Below are positions 7,919 to 16,500 of a DNA stretch of 46,365 nt, piece after piece. Source of the DNA: Terriglobales bacterium (GTDB taxonomy: Bacteria; Acidobacteriota; Terriglobia; Terriglobales; Acidobacteriaceae); the NCBI GenBank assembly GCA_025936825.1, contig JAICSO010000030.1, positions 1 to 46,365 on the forward strand, given 5' to 3'. Below the pieces are notes generated by a model. The model did not search any database and had not been told where the DNA came from. It saw only the letters and a program-made list of their open reading frames with translations. Within the stretch, counting starts at the first letter, position 1. Every line of letters begins with the position of its first letter. Both the position numbers and the translations under genes were made by a program.

Positions 7919-8233
7919 CTGAAACGCGATAATACTGCCGATTGTTACGCCATCATTCGTTACAACAGCCGAACCTATCAGTCGGCAGGAACATTGGTTG
8001 TTGTGAGGGGAAAAGAAGCCGCAGAATCAGAATTGAAGAGGTTGGAGGAGTGTCAAGACTCTTCCGACCGGCACGATGGCTGGCGCTACTTCATAGAGAA
8101 AACCGATCTTACGGCTGGAACAGATCCGGTTCAGGCCACCCAACATCGCCAAGATGAACTGGAGGCGAGAGAATTGAAGGCTCTGCAGGAAGATGAGACT
8201 TCCACCGACCGCTCCCAAAATCATCGCGGATGA
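7919..8233 (+). CDS. Conserved hypothetical protein with apparent CTG start
   Basis: Coding sequence is convincing well upstream of the first usual start (TTG 7994): the frame reads LKRDNTADCYAIIRYNSRTY before LVVVRGKEAAESELKRLEE. No ATG, GTG or TTG lies in the upstream part, so CTG 7919 is the best candidate, giving 104 residues. The product is hydrophilic with mixed strands then a long helix at the C-terminus. If only TTG 7994 is used the protein would be 79 residues and lose its first strands. It lies 43 bp downstream of the RRM gene, so the two may be co-transcribed. Function unknown. Confidence 0.6.
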   Translation: MKRDNTADCYAIIRYNSRTYQSAGTLVVVRGKEAAESELKRLEECQDSSDRHDGWRYFIEKTDLTAGTDPVQATQHRQDELEARELKALQEDETSTDRSQNHRG

Positions 8234-8338
8234 TTCAGCTCGCACCGGCGCAGACCGATTGACACCTCAGTCAACATCAAATAAACCAAGAAGCGACGCT
8301 GAAGAAATATCTTTTGCCTTTAACGTGTACACTAGGCC

Positions 8339-8581
8339 ATGCATGTTCAAGCGTCGTTCGATCTGGCCACTAGCGAACGCCTAAAGAAAGAAAATGGGTT
8401 GCTCTTAAGGATCTACCGGGCAGCGTTCGCAAAGGATCCCACTAGCCAAGCCACAGAATCGGCGCGTAGCAATCTCATTGCTCTACGTCATACGGTGAGA
8501 CAAGTGTACGGAGAACGCGCTGCGGTCGACGTGACAGACGCTTTAGGATTCATCTCCATTGCGGCCTGCTCCGCTGAATAG
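8339..8581 (+). CDS. Small hypothetical helical protein
   Basis: The 80-codon frame from ATG 8339 has regular codon use and predicts helices (SERLKKENGLLLRIYRAAF and SARSNLIALRHTVRQVY). No signal peptide, membrane segment or metal motif is visible. There is no clear ribosome site. It lies about 120 bp upstream of the sigma-factor gene in the same direction. Function unknown. Confidence 0.5.
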   Translation: MHVQASFDLATSERLKKENGLLLRIYRAAFAKDPTSQATESARSNLIALRHTVRQVYGERAAVDVTDALGFISIAACSAE

Positions 8582-8703
8582 CCCTGAAGAGAGTGCTCGT
8601 ACCGCGGCTCCCTGCCAACCGAACTAGCCCAGGCAGGCACTGACCCTTCCAGTGTGTTCCATGCGAGAAGACGAAACGAACTTTATGGCCAAAAAAGGCA
8701 ACG

Positions 8704-10311
8704 ATGCAAAGTGAACCCCTCCCCCTCGAAAACATCCATCTCGATGCTAACGCACCGGATTTGCTCACTGCCGTTCGAATGCAGGGCCTGGACGTGGTGG
8801 CGGGGGATATCACAGATTCATGGTTAATTCCCGAGCCGAAGTCCGGTGATGGAGAGGATGAAGTAGAGCTAGACCTGAATACAGCTGCTCCCGATGCATC
8901 TACGGACCCTGTGCGTCTTTATCTGCACGAAATGGGCGCGACTTCATTGCTGACACGGGAACAGGAAGTAGAAATTTTCAAGCGCATTGAACGTGGACAA
9001 CGCCGCGTATTGAAAGCGCTATCGCGTTCGCCTTTTGCACTGCGTCAAATTTTGGCGATTGAGCCGGACCTCGGGTCTGGTGTGCGCTCAATTCGAGACA
9101 TCGTGAGTTTCGATGATGCGGAAATCACCGACGAAATGTTGTGCGAGCGGCTTGATGAGCTGAGGGGACACATCGCTCAGCTCCGCCAACGTAGTAAGCG
9201 TGCGGACATCCTTTCTGCCCGTCTGCAGCGTATCCCGATAAAGAAGAAGGCACGTGAACATCTCCGATGCCGATGGCAGTTGGCGCGTGAAACAGTCAGA
9301 ATCTCACTCGCGCTCCGCAGCCTCGGTCTTGCCCCTTCGGAACATAATCGCTTGCTTCAGGCTTTAAAAAATACTGTGCAAACCATGCGCTCGCGGGATC
9401 ATCACCTTAGCGCTGTGGAGAAAAAGATCGCCACCGCCGGATCTGAAGAACTCAGGAGTCGGTACCGCGACATCCGGCGACAACATCGTGTCCAGATGAA
9501 CCAGATGGAAAGCACTGCTGGCATTACCTTTGCTGAATTACGCGAGACCCACGGCAGGATCGTCCAGGGGGAAATGGCGACAGAACAAGCGAAGCACGAG
9601 ATGATTGCAGCCAACCTGCGACTTGTTGTCTCGATCGCCAAAAAATATGCTAACCGTGGCCTTCACTTCCTAGACCTGATCCAGGAAGGAAACATCGGCC
9701 TAATGAAAGCCGTGGACAAATTCGAGTACTGGCGTGGATACAAATTTTCCACGTACGCCACGTGGTGGGTTCGCCAGGCGGTCAGTCGAGCGCTTGCTGA
9801 TCAAGCGCGCACTATTCGCCTCCCGGTGCACATGAGTGAAGTTGTGAATAAATTGATTCGCACTTCTCGCCTACTGGTGCAATCGCTAGGCCGCGAACCC
9901 ACGTCAAACGAGATTGCCAAACAGATGGACATCCCGGAAGCCAGAGTGCGCTACGCCCTCAAGATCATGCGGACACCTGTCTCGCTGGAGACGCCAATAG
10001 GAACAGAGGCGGATTCTCGCCTCGGCGACCTCATCGAAGATCGTGCTTCGGTTTCGCCTGCGGAGTCGGCCATGGAAAATAACCTGAAGGAACGAACGGC
10101 TCGTGTATTGCGCACCCTTAGCCCGCGTGAGGAGAAAGTTCTCAGAATGCGCTTTGGCATGGAGGATGGCTCGGCACATACCCTGGAAGAAGTTGGCCGC
10201 TGTTTCGACGTCACCCGTGAACGTATTCGTCAGATTGAGGCTAAGGCATTGCGCAAACTGCGGCATTCATCTCGCTCGAAGGAACTGAGATTACTTCTCT
10301 CCGCAGATTAG
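8704..10311 (+). CDS. RpoD-like sigma-70 factor (group 1/2)
   Basis: The 535-residue product directs RNA polymerase to promoters. Region 1.2 begins near residue 77 ([11 protein letters not shown]), a non-conserved insertion follows, region 2 spans about 295-365 ([19 protein letters not shown], then [17 protein letters not shown] near 338), region 3 is [15 protein letters not shown], and region 4 ends with [19 protein letters not shown] near 503. It has only about 75 residues before region 1.2, so region 1.1 is short or absent compared with E. coli RpoD. Trp replaces the usual Arg in the KFEYRRG segment of region 2. These traits suggest a secondary RpoD paralogue and not the essential one, which I infer without seeing the rest of the genome. 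Confidence 0.9.
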   Translation: MQSEPLPLENIHLDANAPDLLTAVRMQGLDVVAGDITDSWLIPEPKSGDGEDEVELDLNTAAPDASTDPVRLYLHEMGATSLLTREQEVEIFKRIERGQRRVLKALSRSPFALRQILAIEPDLGSGVRSIRDIVSFDDAEITDEMLCERLDELRGHIAQLRQRSKRADILSARLQRIPIKKKAREHLRCRWQLARETVRISLALRSLGLAPSEHNRLLQALKNTVQTMRSRDHHLSAVEKKIATAGSEELRSRYRDIRRQHRVQMNQMESTAGITFAELRETHGRIVQGEMATEQAKHEMIAANLRLVVSIAKKYANRGLHFLDLIQEGNIGLMKAVDKFEYWRGYKFSTYATWWVRQAVSRALADQARTIRLPVHMSEVVNKLIRTSRLLVQSLGREPTSNEIAKQMDIPEARVRYALKIMRTPVSLETPIGTEADSRLGDLIEDRASVSPAESAMENNLKERTARVLRTLSPREEKVLRMRFGMEDGSAHTLEEVGRCFDVTRERIRQIEAKALRKLRHSSRSKELRLLLSAD

Positions 10312-10467
10312 CACTGGCGGGTGATAGCCCGAAGTCGTTTGACATTGGCCAGCAACAAGCATAGGGTCAAGACAGAGAGAACATCAATTCCTCGTTCAGG
10401 TTCCCTGAGCTAAGTCAGCCTATCTGAAGTTTTCCTTCCTTAGAGATGGCGATTCGCGGAGTTGACT

Positions 10468-10788
10468 ATGTTTGCTCGCAGCATTGCCTTCCGTCTCAAA
10501 CCCAACTGCCTGGGCGCGTTCACTCGAACCTTCGAGGAGAAAGTTCTCCCCATTCTCATGCAGGAAGTTGGCTTCCAAGAACAAATTACTTTCCCCACCT
10601 CACCAACCGGGACAGACGTGATTGCGATCAGCCTTTGGGATACCCGGAAACAGGCGGAAGCTTACAAGACCACCGAGTACGCCGAGGCGCTTGAGAGTCT
10701 ATGTAGGGTGCTCAATAGTGCTCCCCAAGTATGGGTCTCGGATGTGATTATTTCGAGGATTCATCAGGTGGCCACCGTTGCCGCCTGA
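10468..10788 (+). CDS. ABM-like dimeric alpha/beta-barrel protein
   Basis: The product has 106 residues: MFARSIAFRLKPNCLGAFTR, then the helix and strands of a ferredoxin-like fold, with ISLWDTRKQAEAYKTTEYAE as the typical SxWxs..Ay motif of antibiotic-biosynthesis-monooxygenase-like domains. Such proteins form dimeric barrels and range from heme-degrading enzymes to proteins of unknown role; no catalytic residues allow a choice. ATG 10468 is chosen because CGGAG is six bases upstream. Confidence 0.7.
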   Translation: MFARSIAFRLKPNCLGAFTRTFEEKVLPILMQEVGFQEQITFPTSPTGTDVIAISLWDTRKQAEAYKTTEYAEALESLCRVLNSAPQVWVSDVIISRIHQVATVAA

Positions 10789-10831
10789 TTGTTTCCGCCG
10801 CTGAAGCCGTGTTTCTTGACTGCGCCCGTCC

Positions 10832-11263
10832 ATGAACTCACAAATCCAACTCGGTAGCATTCTCATCGAGGACCGCCCTGGAATAGTGGCAGCCCTCGGC
10901 ATTGAGATCGAACCCTGCATGCAGAACTGGAGCGTGGTGCGTGTGGACAGCGCTGAGGCGTTGGACCAACAAATTCGCGGCGTCGGATGGAATTGGTTTC
11001 TCATGGCCACGGAACTCAAAGTGACGGTATTCGGCTCGGCGTCTCAGATGGTGCTTCGAAGGGCGTTGATGCTGATCGTAAAGAACCACCCCACCCAATT
11101 CTTTAATTGCTTGGAAGTTACGAACATAAGTACCAAAAAGTTTTTCGGGCTGCCCTATACGGTCGTTACGGCCAATTCTCGCCACATTCAGTCAAGTTGG
11201 CGACTGGATGATGTCGATCGCCGCCAGAAAGACCAGAGGCAAGCTGAATGGGCGCGTGGTTGA
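10832..11263 (+). CDS. Conserved hypothetical protein
   Basis: The 143-residue product starts at ATG 10832. Conserved-looking blocks are GWNWFLMATELKVTVFG, NHPTQFFNCLEVTNI and KKFFGLPYTVVTANSRHIQ. It has no signal peptide. I recall similar unnamed proteins in acidobacterial genomes. It lies 43 bp downstream of the ABM-like gene and just upstream of the next gene, so a small operon 10468-12019 is likely. Function unknown. Confidence 0.65.
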   Translation: MNSQIQLGSILIEDRPGIVAALGIEIEPCMQNWSVVRVDSAEALDQQIRGVGWNWFLMATELKVTVFGSASQMVLRRALMLIVKNHPTQFFNCLEVTNISTKKFFGLPYTVVTANSRHIQSSWRLDDVDRRQKDQRQAEWARG

Positions 11264-11324
11264 TTCAACCAGCATGGCGCTCGATTCAGAGTCCGTTTCG
11301 GTCTTGCGAAAGGAGCGAATCGCG

Positions 11325-11813
11325 ATGCACGAGGCACATCTAGCAACTCTGGAACGGCTGCTTCAGTGTGCGGTCGTGGTGAGTTGGGAAGATCTATTAC
11401 AACCCGGCATAGGGGGCTCGATCCATGTTAAGTATCGCTTCGGCGCGGACGGATCGATCGACACCGTCGCACTTTGGTTATCTACAGTCCGCGGGCATTG
11501 GCATCTGGTCTGTGAATACCGGATGACTTCCGATCAGCAGTGCAGCATGCGGTTTCAAAAACCGTACGAAAGCGCAAAACTAACCCGCGATTTGCATTTG
11601 ATTATGTGCAACCAGGACGCATTTCAGCCCGCCACGAACCATGGCCGCGATGGTTTGCTACAAGTCGGCGTACCGACTCAAGTGGAGACCGACACAGCCG
11701 GCGCAGCCATATCGGCTCTGCATTTGCAGGTGGAGTCTATGACGACGCAGGCTCGCCGAATGATCCTCGGAGGCACTTATTTGCCTGGGCAACAGCATGG
11801 AGATCAGGAGTGA
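11325..11813 (+). CDS. Hypothetical protein
   Basis: The frame is open from 11208, but ATG 11325 has AAAGGAG nine bases upstream and begins MHEAHLATLERLLQCAVVV; ATG 11274 is an alternative. The product of about 162 residues contains VSWEDLLQPGIGGSIHVKYRF, an alternating-strand segment, and a helical C-terminus. It ends three bases before the next gene starts. A short minus-strand frame at 15721-15903 shares the RLLxxAVVxxWxDxx segment, possibly a truncated relative. Function unknown. Confidence 0.6.
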   Translation: MHEAHLATLERLLQCAVVVSWEDLLQPGIGGSIHVKYRFGADGSIDTVALWLSTVRGHWHLVCEYRMTSDQQCSMRFQKPYESAKLTRDLHLIMCNQDAFQPATNHGRDGLLQVGVPTQVETDTAGAAISALHLQVESMTTQARRMILGGTYLPGQQHGDQE

Positions 11814-11815
11814 AA

Positions 11816-12019
11816 ATGGCAACGCAAACAGATGCATTAAGACCGACAAACGAAGGACTGACTGTTGAGGAGCGCGCCGGAGCAGCCGCGCGCGCTAAGT
11901 TTGCCGATTGGCACAAGGCCGAATTAAAAGAACGACCGCGGCGAGTTCTGTTCTTCGCGTTCGTCATAGCAGTAATCCTGACGGTCGCTATCGTCTTGGT
12001 CATCCACGGTCGACCATGA
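11816..12019 (+). CDS. Small single-helix membrane protein, AKFAxWH family copy 1
   Basis: The 67-residue product starts at ATG 11816 behind CAGGAGTGAAA, a strong ribosome site. A soluble N-terminal part contains AKFADWHKAELKERPRR, followed by one membrane helix (VLFFAFVIAVILTVAIVLVI) and a three-residue tail. The positive-inside rule places the N-terminus in the cytoplasm. A paralogue at 16501-16713 keeps AKFAxWH and RPRR and the helix. It is probably the last gene of the small operon that precedes it. Function unknown. Confidence 0.75.
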   Translation: MATQTDALRPTNEGLTVEERAGAAARAKFADWHKAELKERPRRVLFFAFVIAVILTVAIVLVIHGRP

Positions 12020-12063
12020 CACTCTTATAACTCCGGTCAATAGGTCTCGTTATCCGTAGCCGT

Positions 12064-12264
12064 TCAGTTTGCCAAAGTAATTATCGAAGCTTCAGTTTTC
12101 TTGTGGCATGACGATGGTGTGATTGATCTGTTGCAACGTCGCTCGGGGGAGGGGCGCCCGCCCGGAGGAGTGACGCCCCAACTCTGTTCTCCGCCGGATG
12201 ACATGGTGGACATAATGACGAGAACCACTAGGAACAACCAGATGGAGCGAAGAGCTTCTATCAT
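12064..12264 (-). CDS. Possible small exported or membrane protein
   Basis: The 66-codon frame from ATG 12264 has GAGAGGT six bases upstream. Residues 6-22 (RSIWLFLVVLVIMSTMS) form a hydrophobic stretch suitable for a signal or anchor, followed by a Gly/Pro-rich and polar remainder. The plus strand is also open here, but its frame lacks a hydrophobic segment and ribosome site. It lies convergent to the small operon 10468-12019. Function unknown. Confidence 0.45.
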   Translation of the reverse strand: MIEALRSIWLFLVVLVIMSTMSSGGEQSWGVTPPGGRPSPERRCNRSITPSSCHKKTEASIITLAN

Positions 12265-12461
12265 GCGGCTACCTCTCGGCACATACTAACGTTTTTCGCG
12301 TTCAGACGGTCCTGAGAAGTGCTGGTTGTTTGGCGTGATTGAGGTTACTGCACTGCGTCTGCCGATAAGCCTCTGGGGCAGTTTCGCAGTACAGTATGTC
12401 CCCGATTTTGTTTAGTTCCAGCTCTGGATTATTACTTAGACCGTCGTGCAGGAGCCCGCAC

Positions 12462-12794
12462 ATGATTCACTTGCCGAATGCAACTTCAGCGCTTGAAATC
12501 CGCGTAAATGTCACTCCACTTCCTGCGCGAAATAGTCTCTGGCGAGATTTGTACCTGCAAGCGATTTTTGAGCCTGAACACGCAAAGGTTCCTGCGCGGT
12601 TACAAGAAGCAGAAAGGGCGTTGATCCGGCGCGAGCATGAGCTTTGCAACGAACAGGTGTCATCCCGTGAGCGCGAGGCCATAATCAACGCTCTGCACTG
12701 TCTCGATGCTCTCCGTCGTTGTTCAAAAACGCCCCGTGGAAAATTAGCGGCATGGCACTCCGACACTCCTGATTTCAGCCCCATCCACACATAA
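12462..12794 (+). CDS. Conserved small hypothetical protein
   Basis: ATG 12462 has AGGAG seven bases upstream and yields 110 residues. The core, LYLQAIFEPEHAKVPARLQE then AERALIRREHEL and REAIINALHCLDALRRC, is helical and looks conserved from memory of acidobacterial proteins of the same length. It is a soluble protein with no metal-binding or enzymatic motif. The longer frame from 12396 is not needed. Function unknown. Confidence 0.65.
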   Translation: MIHLPNATSALEIRVNVTPLPARNSLWRDLYLQAIFEPEHAKVPARLQEAERALIRREHELCNEQVSSREREAIINALHCLDALRRCSKTPRGKLAAWHSDTPDFSPIHT

Positions 12795-13787
12795 GAATCG
12801 TGCTTGAGACATTTTCGTGGCTCGCGTGCTAGTGATTTTGGGATGCGGAGGGGGCACAGAGCCGGATATAGCCGTCATCCGCCCAGAAATGCGGCTAGAG
12901 ATCCGGGGGAAGCGGTACTCCCCTAGGGGGGCACAGGAAACGATTGGACAATCGACAGTAATCGGAGAGGTACCCTGGAGTTATGGACGATCATAGCGGG
13001 TGTGGATGGTGAACGGTGACACGGGCAGGCCCAGCGCAGTTCCACGCACTGACTCTTGTCTAAGCGATTCTGTTTGGGATGTCGCGGCCATCGATGTGAG
13101 GGCCTCAACGCCCACCTGAAAATCCCTCGGTATAACCGTGCGGAATACCCCTCGCAGAAAAAGTTATTGCCGCTCTTTTTACCGCAGGGGAACTTCCCGA
13201 CGGAAACGCTCGCAGAGTCCGGTGCCTGCAAAAAAGCTTCCAGCGCTCACATTTGGAAAATCAGCAAAAGTTTGGCGAAAGTTCTCGTCGTGAATAGTCT
13301 GGAACTAAAAGAAATTCCGAGGCTTAGCATCACGAATTGGACTCGCGAGCACAAATTCAGCGTGAAAGCTGCGCTCTGCGCCAAGTCGATCCGCCCTAAA
13401 TATCTGATAGCACGCAGGATTGGCTAAAGGTGCTCTGCTGTTCACACTGCCGCTCCAGAGAAACCGTCTTTGCTGCAACCAGCATCTCTCATTTGCTCGT
13501 ACAAATACTGTGCAGAATGACTCAATCCTGAGTCCTAGAGGCGAAACTCGGATAGCGAACACTGGCGGTTCAAAGGGACACACGTGGTCCTACACGGTTA
13601 AGTTCCGCCAATCGTCTTCTCTACCAGGCTACAAAGTGGTCAATTTTGACCGGATTTTCCCACGAAGCCCGCGGGACAATTTTTACTGCTTCATTTTTTC
13701 TCGGATTCATGAACTGCTGAGCTGTTTCCGAAGTTTCGAAAGACCCAGAATCATCCGTTTGCTCGCAAGTGAAGTGCCTGTTCGCCC
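12795..13787. other. Long region without a supportable gene
   Basis: Nearly 1 kb between the small gene at 12462 and the radical SAM gene. Frames of about 100 codons exist on both strands (13056-13427 plus, 12923-13231 minus) but none has a ribosome site or protein-like composition. It contains the palindrome GGTCAATTTTGACC at 13638 and a smaller inverted repeat GACTCA-4-TGAGTC at about 13519-13535. It may hold a long leader, a non-coding RNA or decayed sequence. Confidence 0.4.
13638..13651 (+). promoter_or_regulatory. Perfectly symmetrical copy of the recurring motif
   Basis: GGTCAATTTTGACC is a 14-bp palindrome, 136 bp before the radical SAM start. It is the most symmetrical version of the window-wide motif and implies a dimeric DNA-binding protein. 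Confidence 0.45.
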
Positions 13788-15365
13788 ATGGGTACAAGGA
13801 GGCAACAACACGTGCGCGTTCATTTGATCAACCCCAGTGACGTCTCTTTTGGCACCGCCGTAATCACCCCGCGATGGCTGTATGTTCTCGCTTCGGCGAC
13901 ACCGGCAAGTTATGGCGAGCCGGTGCTGACGGATGAAACCCTCGAAAGGATTGACCTGGACCGAATTGAAGCCGGGGACGTGGTGGGAATTGGCATTCAT
14001 ACCGCCAACGCTCTCCGTGGATACGCGATCGGGAAAATGGCACGCGCCCGCGGCGCCTCTGTGGTATTCGGAGGGATTCACGCGACACTCTATCCGAACG
14101 AAGCTCACGAACTGGGTGGTGCACATGCCGTGGTTAAAGGCGATGGGGACGTAGTCTGGTCGAAAGTGTTGGCCGACTGCTCTCGCGGAACCCCTTTGCT
14201 CGTTTATGAAGGGGGCCGTATTGATGCCTCAGACTTCTTGCCTGCGCGCTGGGACCTGGTGCCCCGCAAGAGCTACATGTGGGCGTCGGTTCAAACGGTG
14301 CGTGGCTGTCCCAAGCACTGCTCGTTCTGCTCGGTGTGGCGGACCGACGGTCAACGGCCGCGCCAGCGCTCGTCAGATGTAGTGGTGGAAGAGATTGTGC
14401 AACTGCGACGACTTGGATTTCGCTTCATCGCCCTGGCCGATGATAACTTCTACCCGGTCACTCTTACCGATCTCCGCCTGGCCGAACAGCAGAACAACCT
14501 GGCGCGCGTAAATGAACTGAAAAGCATTCGCGCGGAACGTTTTGCTTTGATGGAACGGCTCGCGCAGCTTCCGTCCGACACCATCTTCTTTACGCAGATC
14601 ACCATGGAAGCCGCAGAAGACGGCGAGTTCCTGAATGCCATGCAAGCCGCGCACATCAAGGGCGCGCTCGTGGGCATCGAGTCGGTGACACCAGAAGGCT
14701 TGAAGGATGTCTACAAAGAATTCAATTGCGCAGGCGACGATCTGGTAACTCGGCTGAAAAAATTCCGCGCCCATGGGATTTACGTGCTTGGCTCTTTCAT
14801 CTTTGGCCTGCCCAGCGATCGCGAACAAACCTTCGATGCAACGGCCGCGGTCGCATCCCGCGCGGAGATTGCTTTTGCCCAGTTTGTAATGCTGACGCCG
14901 TATCCTGGCACCGTCGATTTCATCAAGTGGGAGAAACAGATGGATGCAGCCAACATGAAGGTTGGAGACATTCCGATCACCCGTCGCTGGCTGATTCCGC
15001 TAGGGCTACGGCCTAAGCTCTACTGGCCTCATCCGACAATGTCGGCGGAGGAAATTCGCCAACGCACACAATCCGTTTGGGACAACTTTTATGGCCTGAA
15101 GTCGATATGGACACGTTCGCGTTTTATAAAGTCGCTGCGGGCACGTCTTGCTTTCGTGCTGATCTCGAAGATCTACAGGCAGATGTACGCAGACACCGGG
15201 ATCGCGACTGATAGCGCGCGAGTCTCTCGGTCCGCGCAGTGGGCTCGGTGGTTGGCCAGACCCTGCCAGCGGCTCTTTGCGGGGACTCCGATGCCCACGC
15301 TTAAAGTTCCCAGACGCCGGACTGAGGATGCCGGTATCGGCCTAACGACCCTCGAGGCCGATTGA
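13788..15365 (+). CDS. B12-binding-domain radical SAM protein
   Basis: The 525-residue product has an N-terminal cobalamin-binding Rossmann-like domain (about 10-150, with VVFGGIHATLYPNEA and VKGDGD), then a radical SAM domain whose CX3CX2C cluster ligands are Cys174, Cys178 and Cys181 (GCPKHCSFC). Later motifs ADDNFY, GIESVTPEGL and SFIFGLPSD are typical of the B12 radical SAM class that methylates or rearranges unactivated carbons, including lipid, hopanoid and antibiotic substrates. The C-terminal 100 residues (from about 420) are specific to this protein. No partner genes lie nearby to name the substrate. Start ATG 13788 lies behind TTCGCCC, no clear ribosome site. Confidence 0.9.
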   Translation: MGTRRQQHVRVHLINPSDVSFGTAVITPRWLYVLASATPASYGEPVLTDETLERIDLDRIEAGDVVGIGIHTANALRGYAIGKMARARGASVVFGGIHATLYPNEAHELGGAHAVVKGDGDVVWSKVLADCSRGTPLLVYEGGRIDASDFLPARWDLVPRKSYMWASVQTVRGCPKHCSFCSVWRTDGQRPRQRSSDVVVEEIVQLRRLGFRFIALADDNFYPVTLTDLRLAEQQNNLARVNELKSIRAERFALMERLAQLPSDTIFFTQITMEAAEDGEFLNAMQAAHIKGALVGIESVTPEGLKDVYKEFNCAGDDLVTRLKKFRAHGIYVLGSFIFGLPSDREQTFDATAAVASRAEIAFAQFVMLTPYPGTVDFIKWEKQMDAANMKVGDIPITRRWLIPLGLRPKLYWPHPTMSAEEIRQRTQSVWDNFYGLKSIWTRSRFIKSLRARLAFVLISKIYRQMYADTGIATDSARVSRSAQWARWLARPCQRLFAGTPMPTLKVPRRRTEDAGIGLTTLEAD

Positions 15366-15368
15366 TGT

Positions 15369-15386
15369 GTTCAATTATGACCATCC
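15369..15386 (+). promoter_or_regulatory. Copy of recurring motif upstream of zinc-ribbon copy 2
   Basis: GTTCAATTATGACCATCC lies 32 bp before ATG 15419 and just after the radical SAM stop. It matches the copy at 4508 upstream of the paralogous gene at 15 of 17 positions, in the same orientation and at a similar distance. Confidence 0.55.
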
Positions 15387-15418
15387 GCCCGGACACTCTT
15401 TGTGGTAAGAAGAAGCAC

Positions 15419-15700
15419 ATGGAGAAGAGACATTGCCTGGAGTGCGGCGGAGAGTTGGTGTTGGCATTTCGGCCTGCGCTAAAGGGGTGGCCCCAACCGG
15501 GAGCGGGGACTCAGGCGAAGTCGAACAGAACCTGGCGATGCAGTACCTGCGGGCATGAATTCACTGCAGAACAGCTTCGCAGAGGCAAGCTTCCGGATCC
15601 CGCCGGCAATTCGTCGCTCGCGGCTCGTCGGCTGTTCGATCTCAATGAGGCCATCACGTCCGGTGTTAGGAAGAGCGGCAAAAGACCGCTGATGCGTTAG
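15419..15700 (+). CDS. Small zinc-ribbon protein, CGGEL family copy 2
   Basis: From ATG 15419 the product is 93 residues: CLECGGELVLAFRP, a linker, then TWRCSTCGHEFTAEQLRRGK and a 40-residue basic tail absent from copy 1. The four cysteines form a zinc ribbon. The frame continues upstream to 15362, overlapping the radical SAM stop, but the family begins at MEKRHC. It follows the radical SAM gene closely yet has its own motif copy at 15369, so separate expression is likely. Confidence 0.75.
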   Translation: MEKRHCLECGGELVLAFRPALKGWPQPGAGTQAKSNRTWRCSTCGHEFTAEQLRRGKLPDPAGNSSLAARRLFDLNEAITSGVRKSGKRPLMR

Positions 15701-15720
15701 GTGATTGAACTTCTTCTTCG

Positions 15721-15903
15721 TCACCAACGACAGTCTAAAGGACGATTCCAGATTGTCCCTTCAGAGACGAAGTCCGTCCAATTGATGACGACAGCAGCCT
15801 TCAAGAGGCGGCCGAAACTCTGCTGCTGAGCGTGACTCGAAACTCTCCCCTTCGGCGCCTGCGACAGCGCGCGAGTGTCCGCAACGCTGGTCATCTCATC
15901 CAC
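15721..15903 (-). CDS. Possible small protein or remnant
   Basis: A 60-codon frame from GTG 15903 with GC-rich third positions. The segment SFGRLLKAAVVINWTDF resembles LERLLQCAVVVSWEDL of the gene at 11325-11813, suggesting a shared small domain or a truncated copy. There is no good ribosome site. Uncertain. Confidence 0.35.
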   Translation of the reverse strand: MDEMTSVADTRALSQAPKGRVSSHAQQQSFGRLLKAAVVINWTDFVSEGTIWNRPLDCRW

Positions 15904-16008
15904 CGGGCCTGCATTTTTGACCGGCGCCAGAGTTTATAACACCCTAAGATGACCGATATGGGTAGCACCGAGCGTGGCGAGTGGTGACTTGCAGGAGAAT
16001 ATTCCAAG

Positions 16009-16158
16009 TCACACACCAAGAATTCGCTCCCCGGAATGAGCTTCGAAGGCGGCTACCGCTCCGAGAAACTTGCCTGTACGCTCGATACCATCTTCGAACA
16101 CCCCGGCTATGAACAGTGTTCCCGTCGCGAAAGCTATGTATTGGTCAGATGTTTCCAT
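16009..16158 (-). CDS. 49-residue hypothetical microprotein
   Basis: ATG 16158 is preceded by TTGGAGGTGAGA, one of the best ribosome sites in the window. The product starts METSDQYIAFATGTLFIAGV and continues with a Gly/Ala-rich, moderately hydrophobic sequence (KFLGAVAAFEAHSG), so it may associate with the membrane. It lies 57 bp downstream of the frameshifted gene 16216-16427. Function unknown. Confidence 0.6.
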   Translation of the reverse strand: METSDQYIAFATGTLFIAGVFEDGIERTGKFLGAVAAFEAHSGERILGV

Positions 16159-16215
16159 TCTCACCTCCAAGAGGACGTCACCCTAAAATGGTGGACAACA
16201 GTTCTTTGGAGCAGA

Positions 16216-16427
16216 CTAAGCACTGATGTTGATCGGGACTAACTCGCCAACACATCGGGCACTCTGGATGCAGTCGACCGCATCCTGAGCGGTGTACTTT
16301 CCCATCAGAAGTGCCAGCTTGCGCTCTGACGTCGTCTTAATCGCCTTTTTTTGCCTATCTCCAGCAAGTTCTGGGGACCATGTGCACCGACGCGCGTTAG
16401 CTTTACCAGGAATTTCGTGTTTTGCAT
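16216..16427 (-). pseudogene. Small soluble protein gene with frameshift in an A7 run
   Basis: A gene starting at ATG 16427 behind AAAAGGGGCAGA reads MQNTKFLVKLTRVGAHGPQN to LLEIGKK, then meets the run shown as TTTTTTT at 16346-16352. In the next frame, and only there, a natural-looking continuation follows: KTTSERKLALLMGKYTAQDA to a TAG at 16216. Adding one A to the run would give a 70-residue protein. The downstream frame has no start of its own. A sequencing slip in the homopolymer is a real alternative to mutation. Function unknown. Confidence 0.5.
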
Positions 16428-16500
16428 TCTGCCCCTTTTATGCGATCCATAACCTACGCCTTATCATGATTTACTGAATGAGAAAACAACTGCCGATCAC

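Noticed and set aside
13056-13427. 123-codon plus-strand frame upstream of the radical SAM gene
   Set aside because: No ribosome site, irregular composition and no domain; kept as non-coding.
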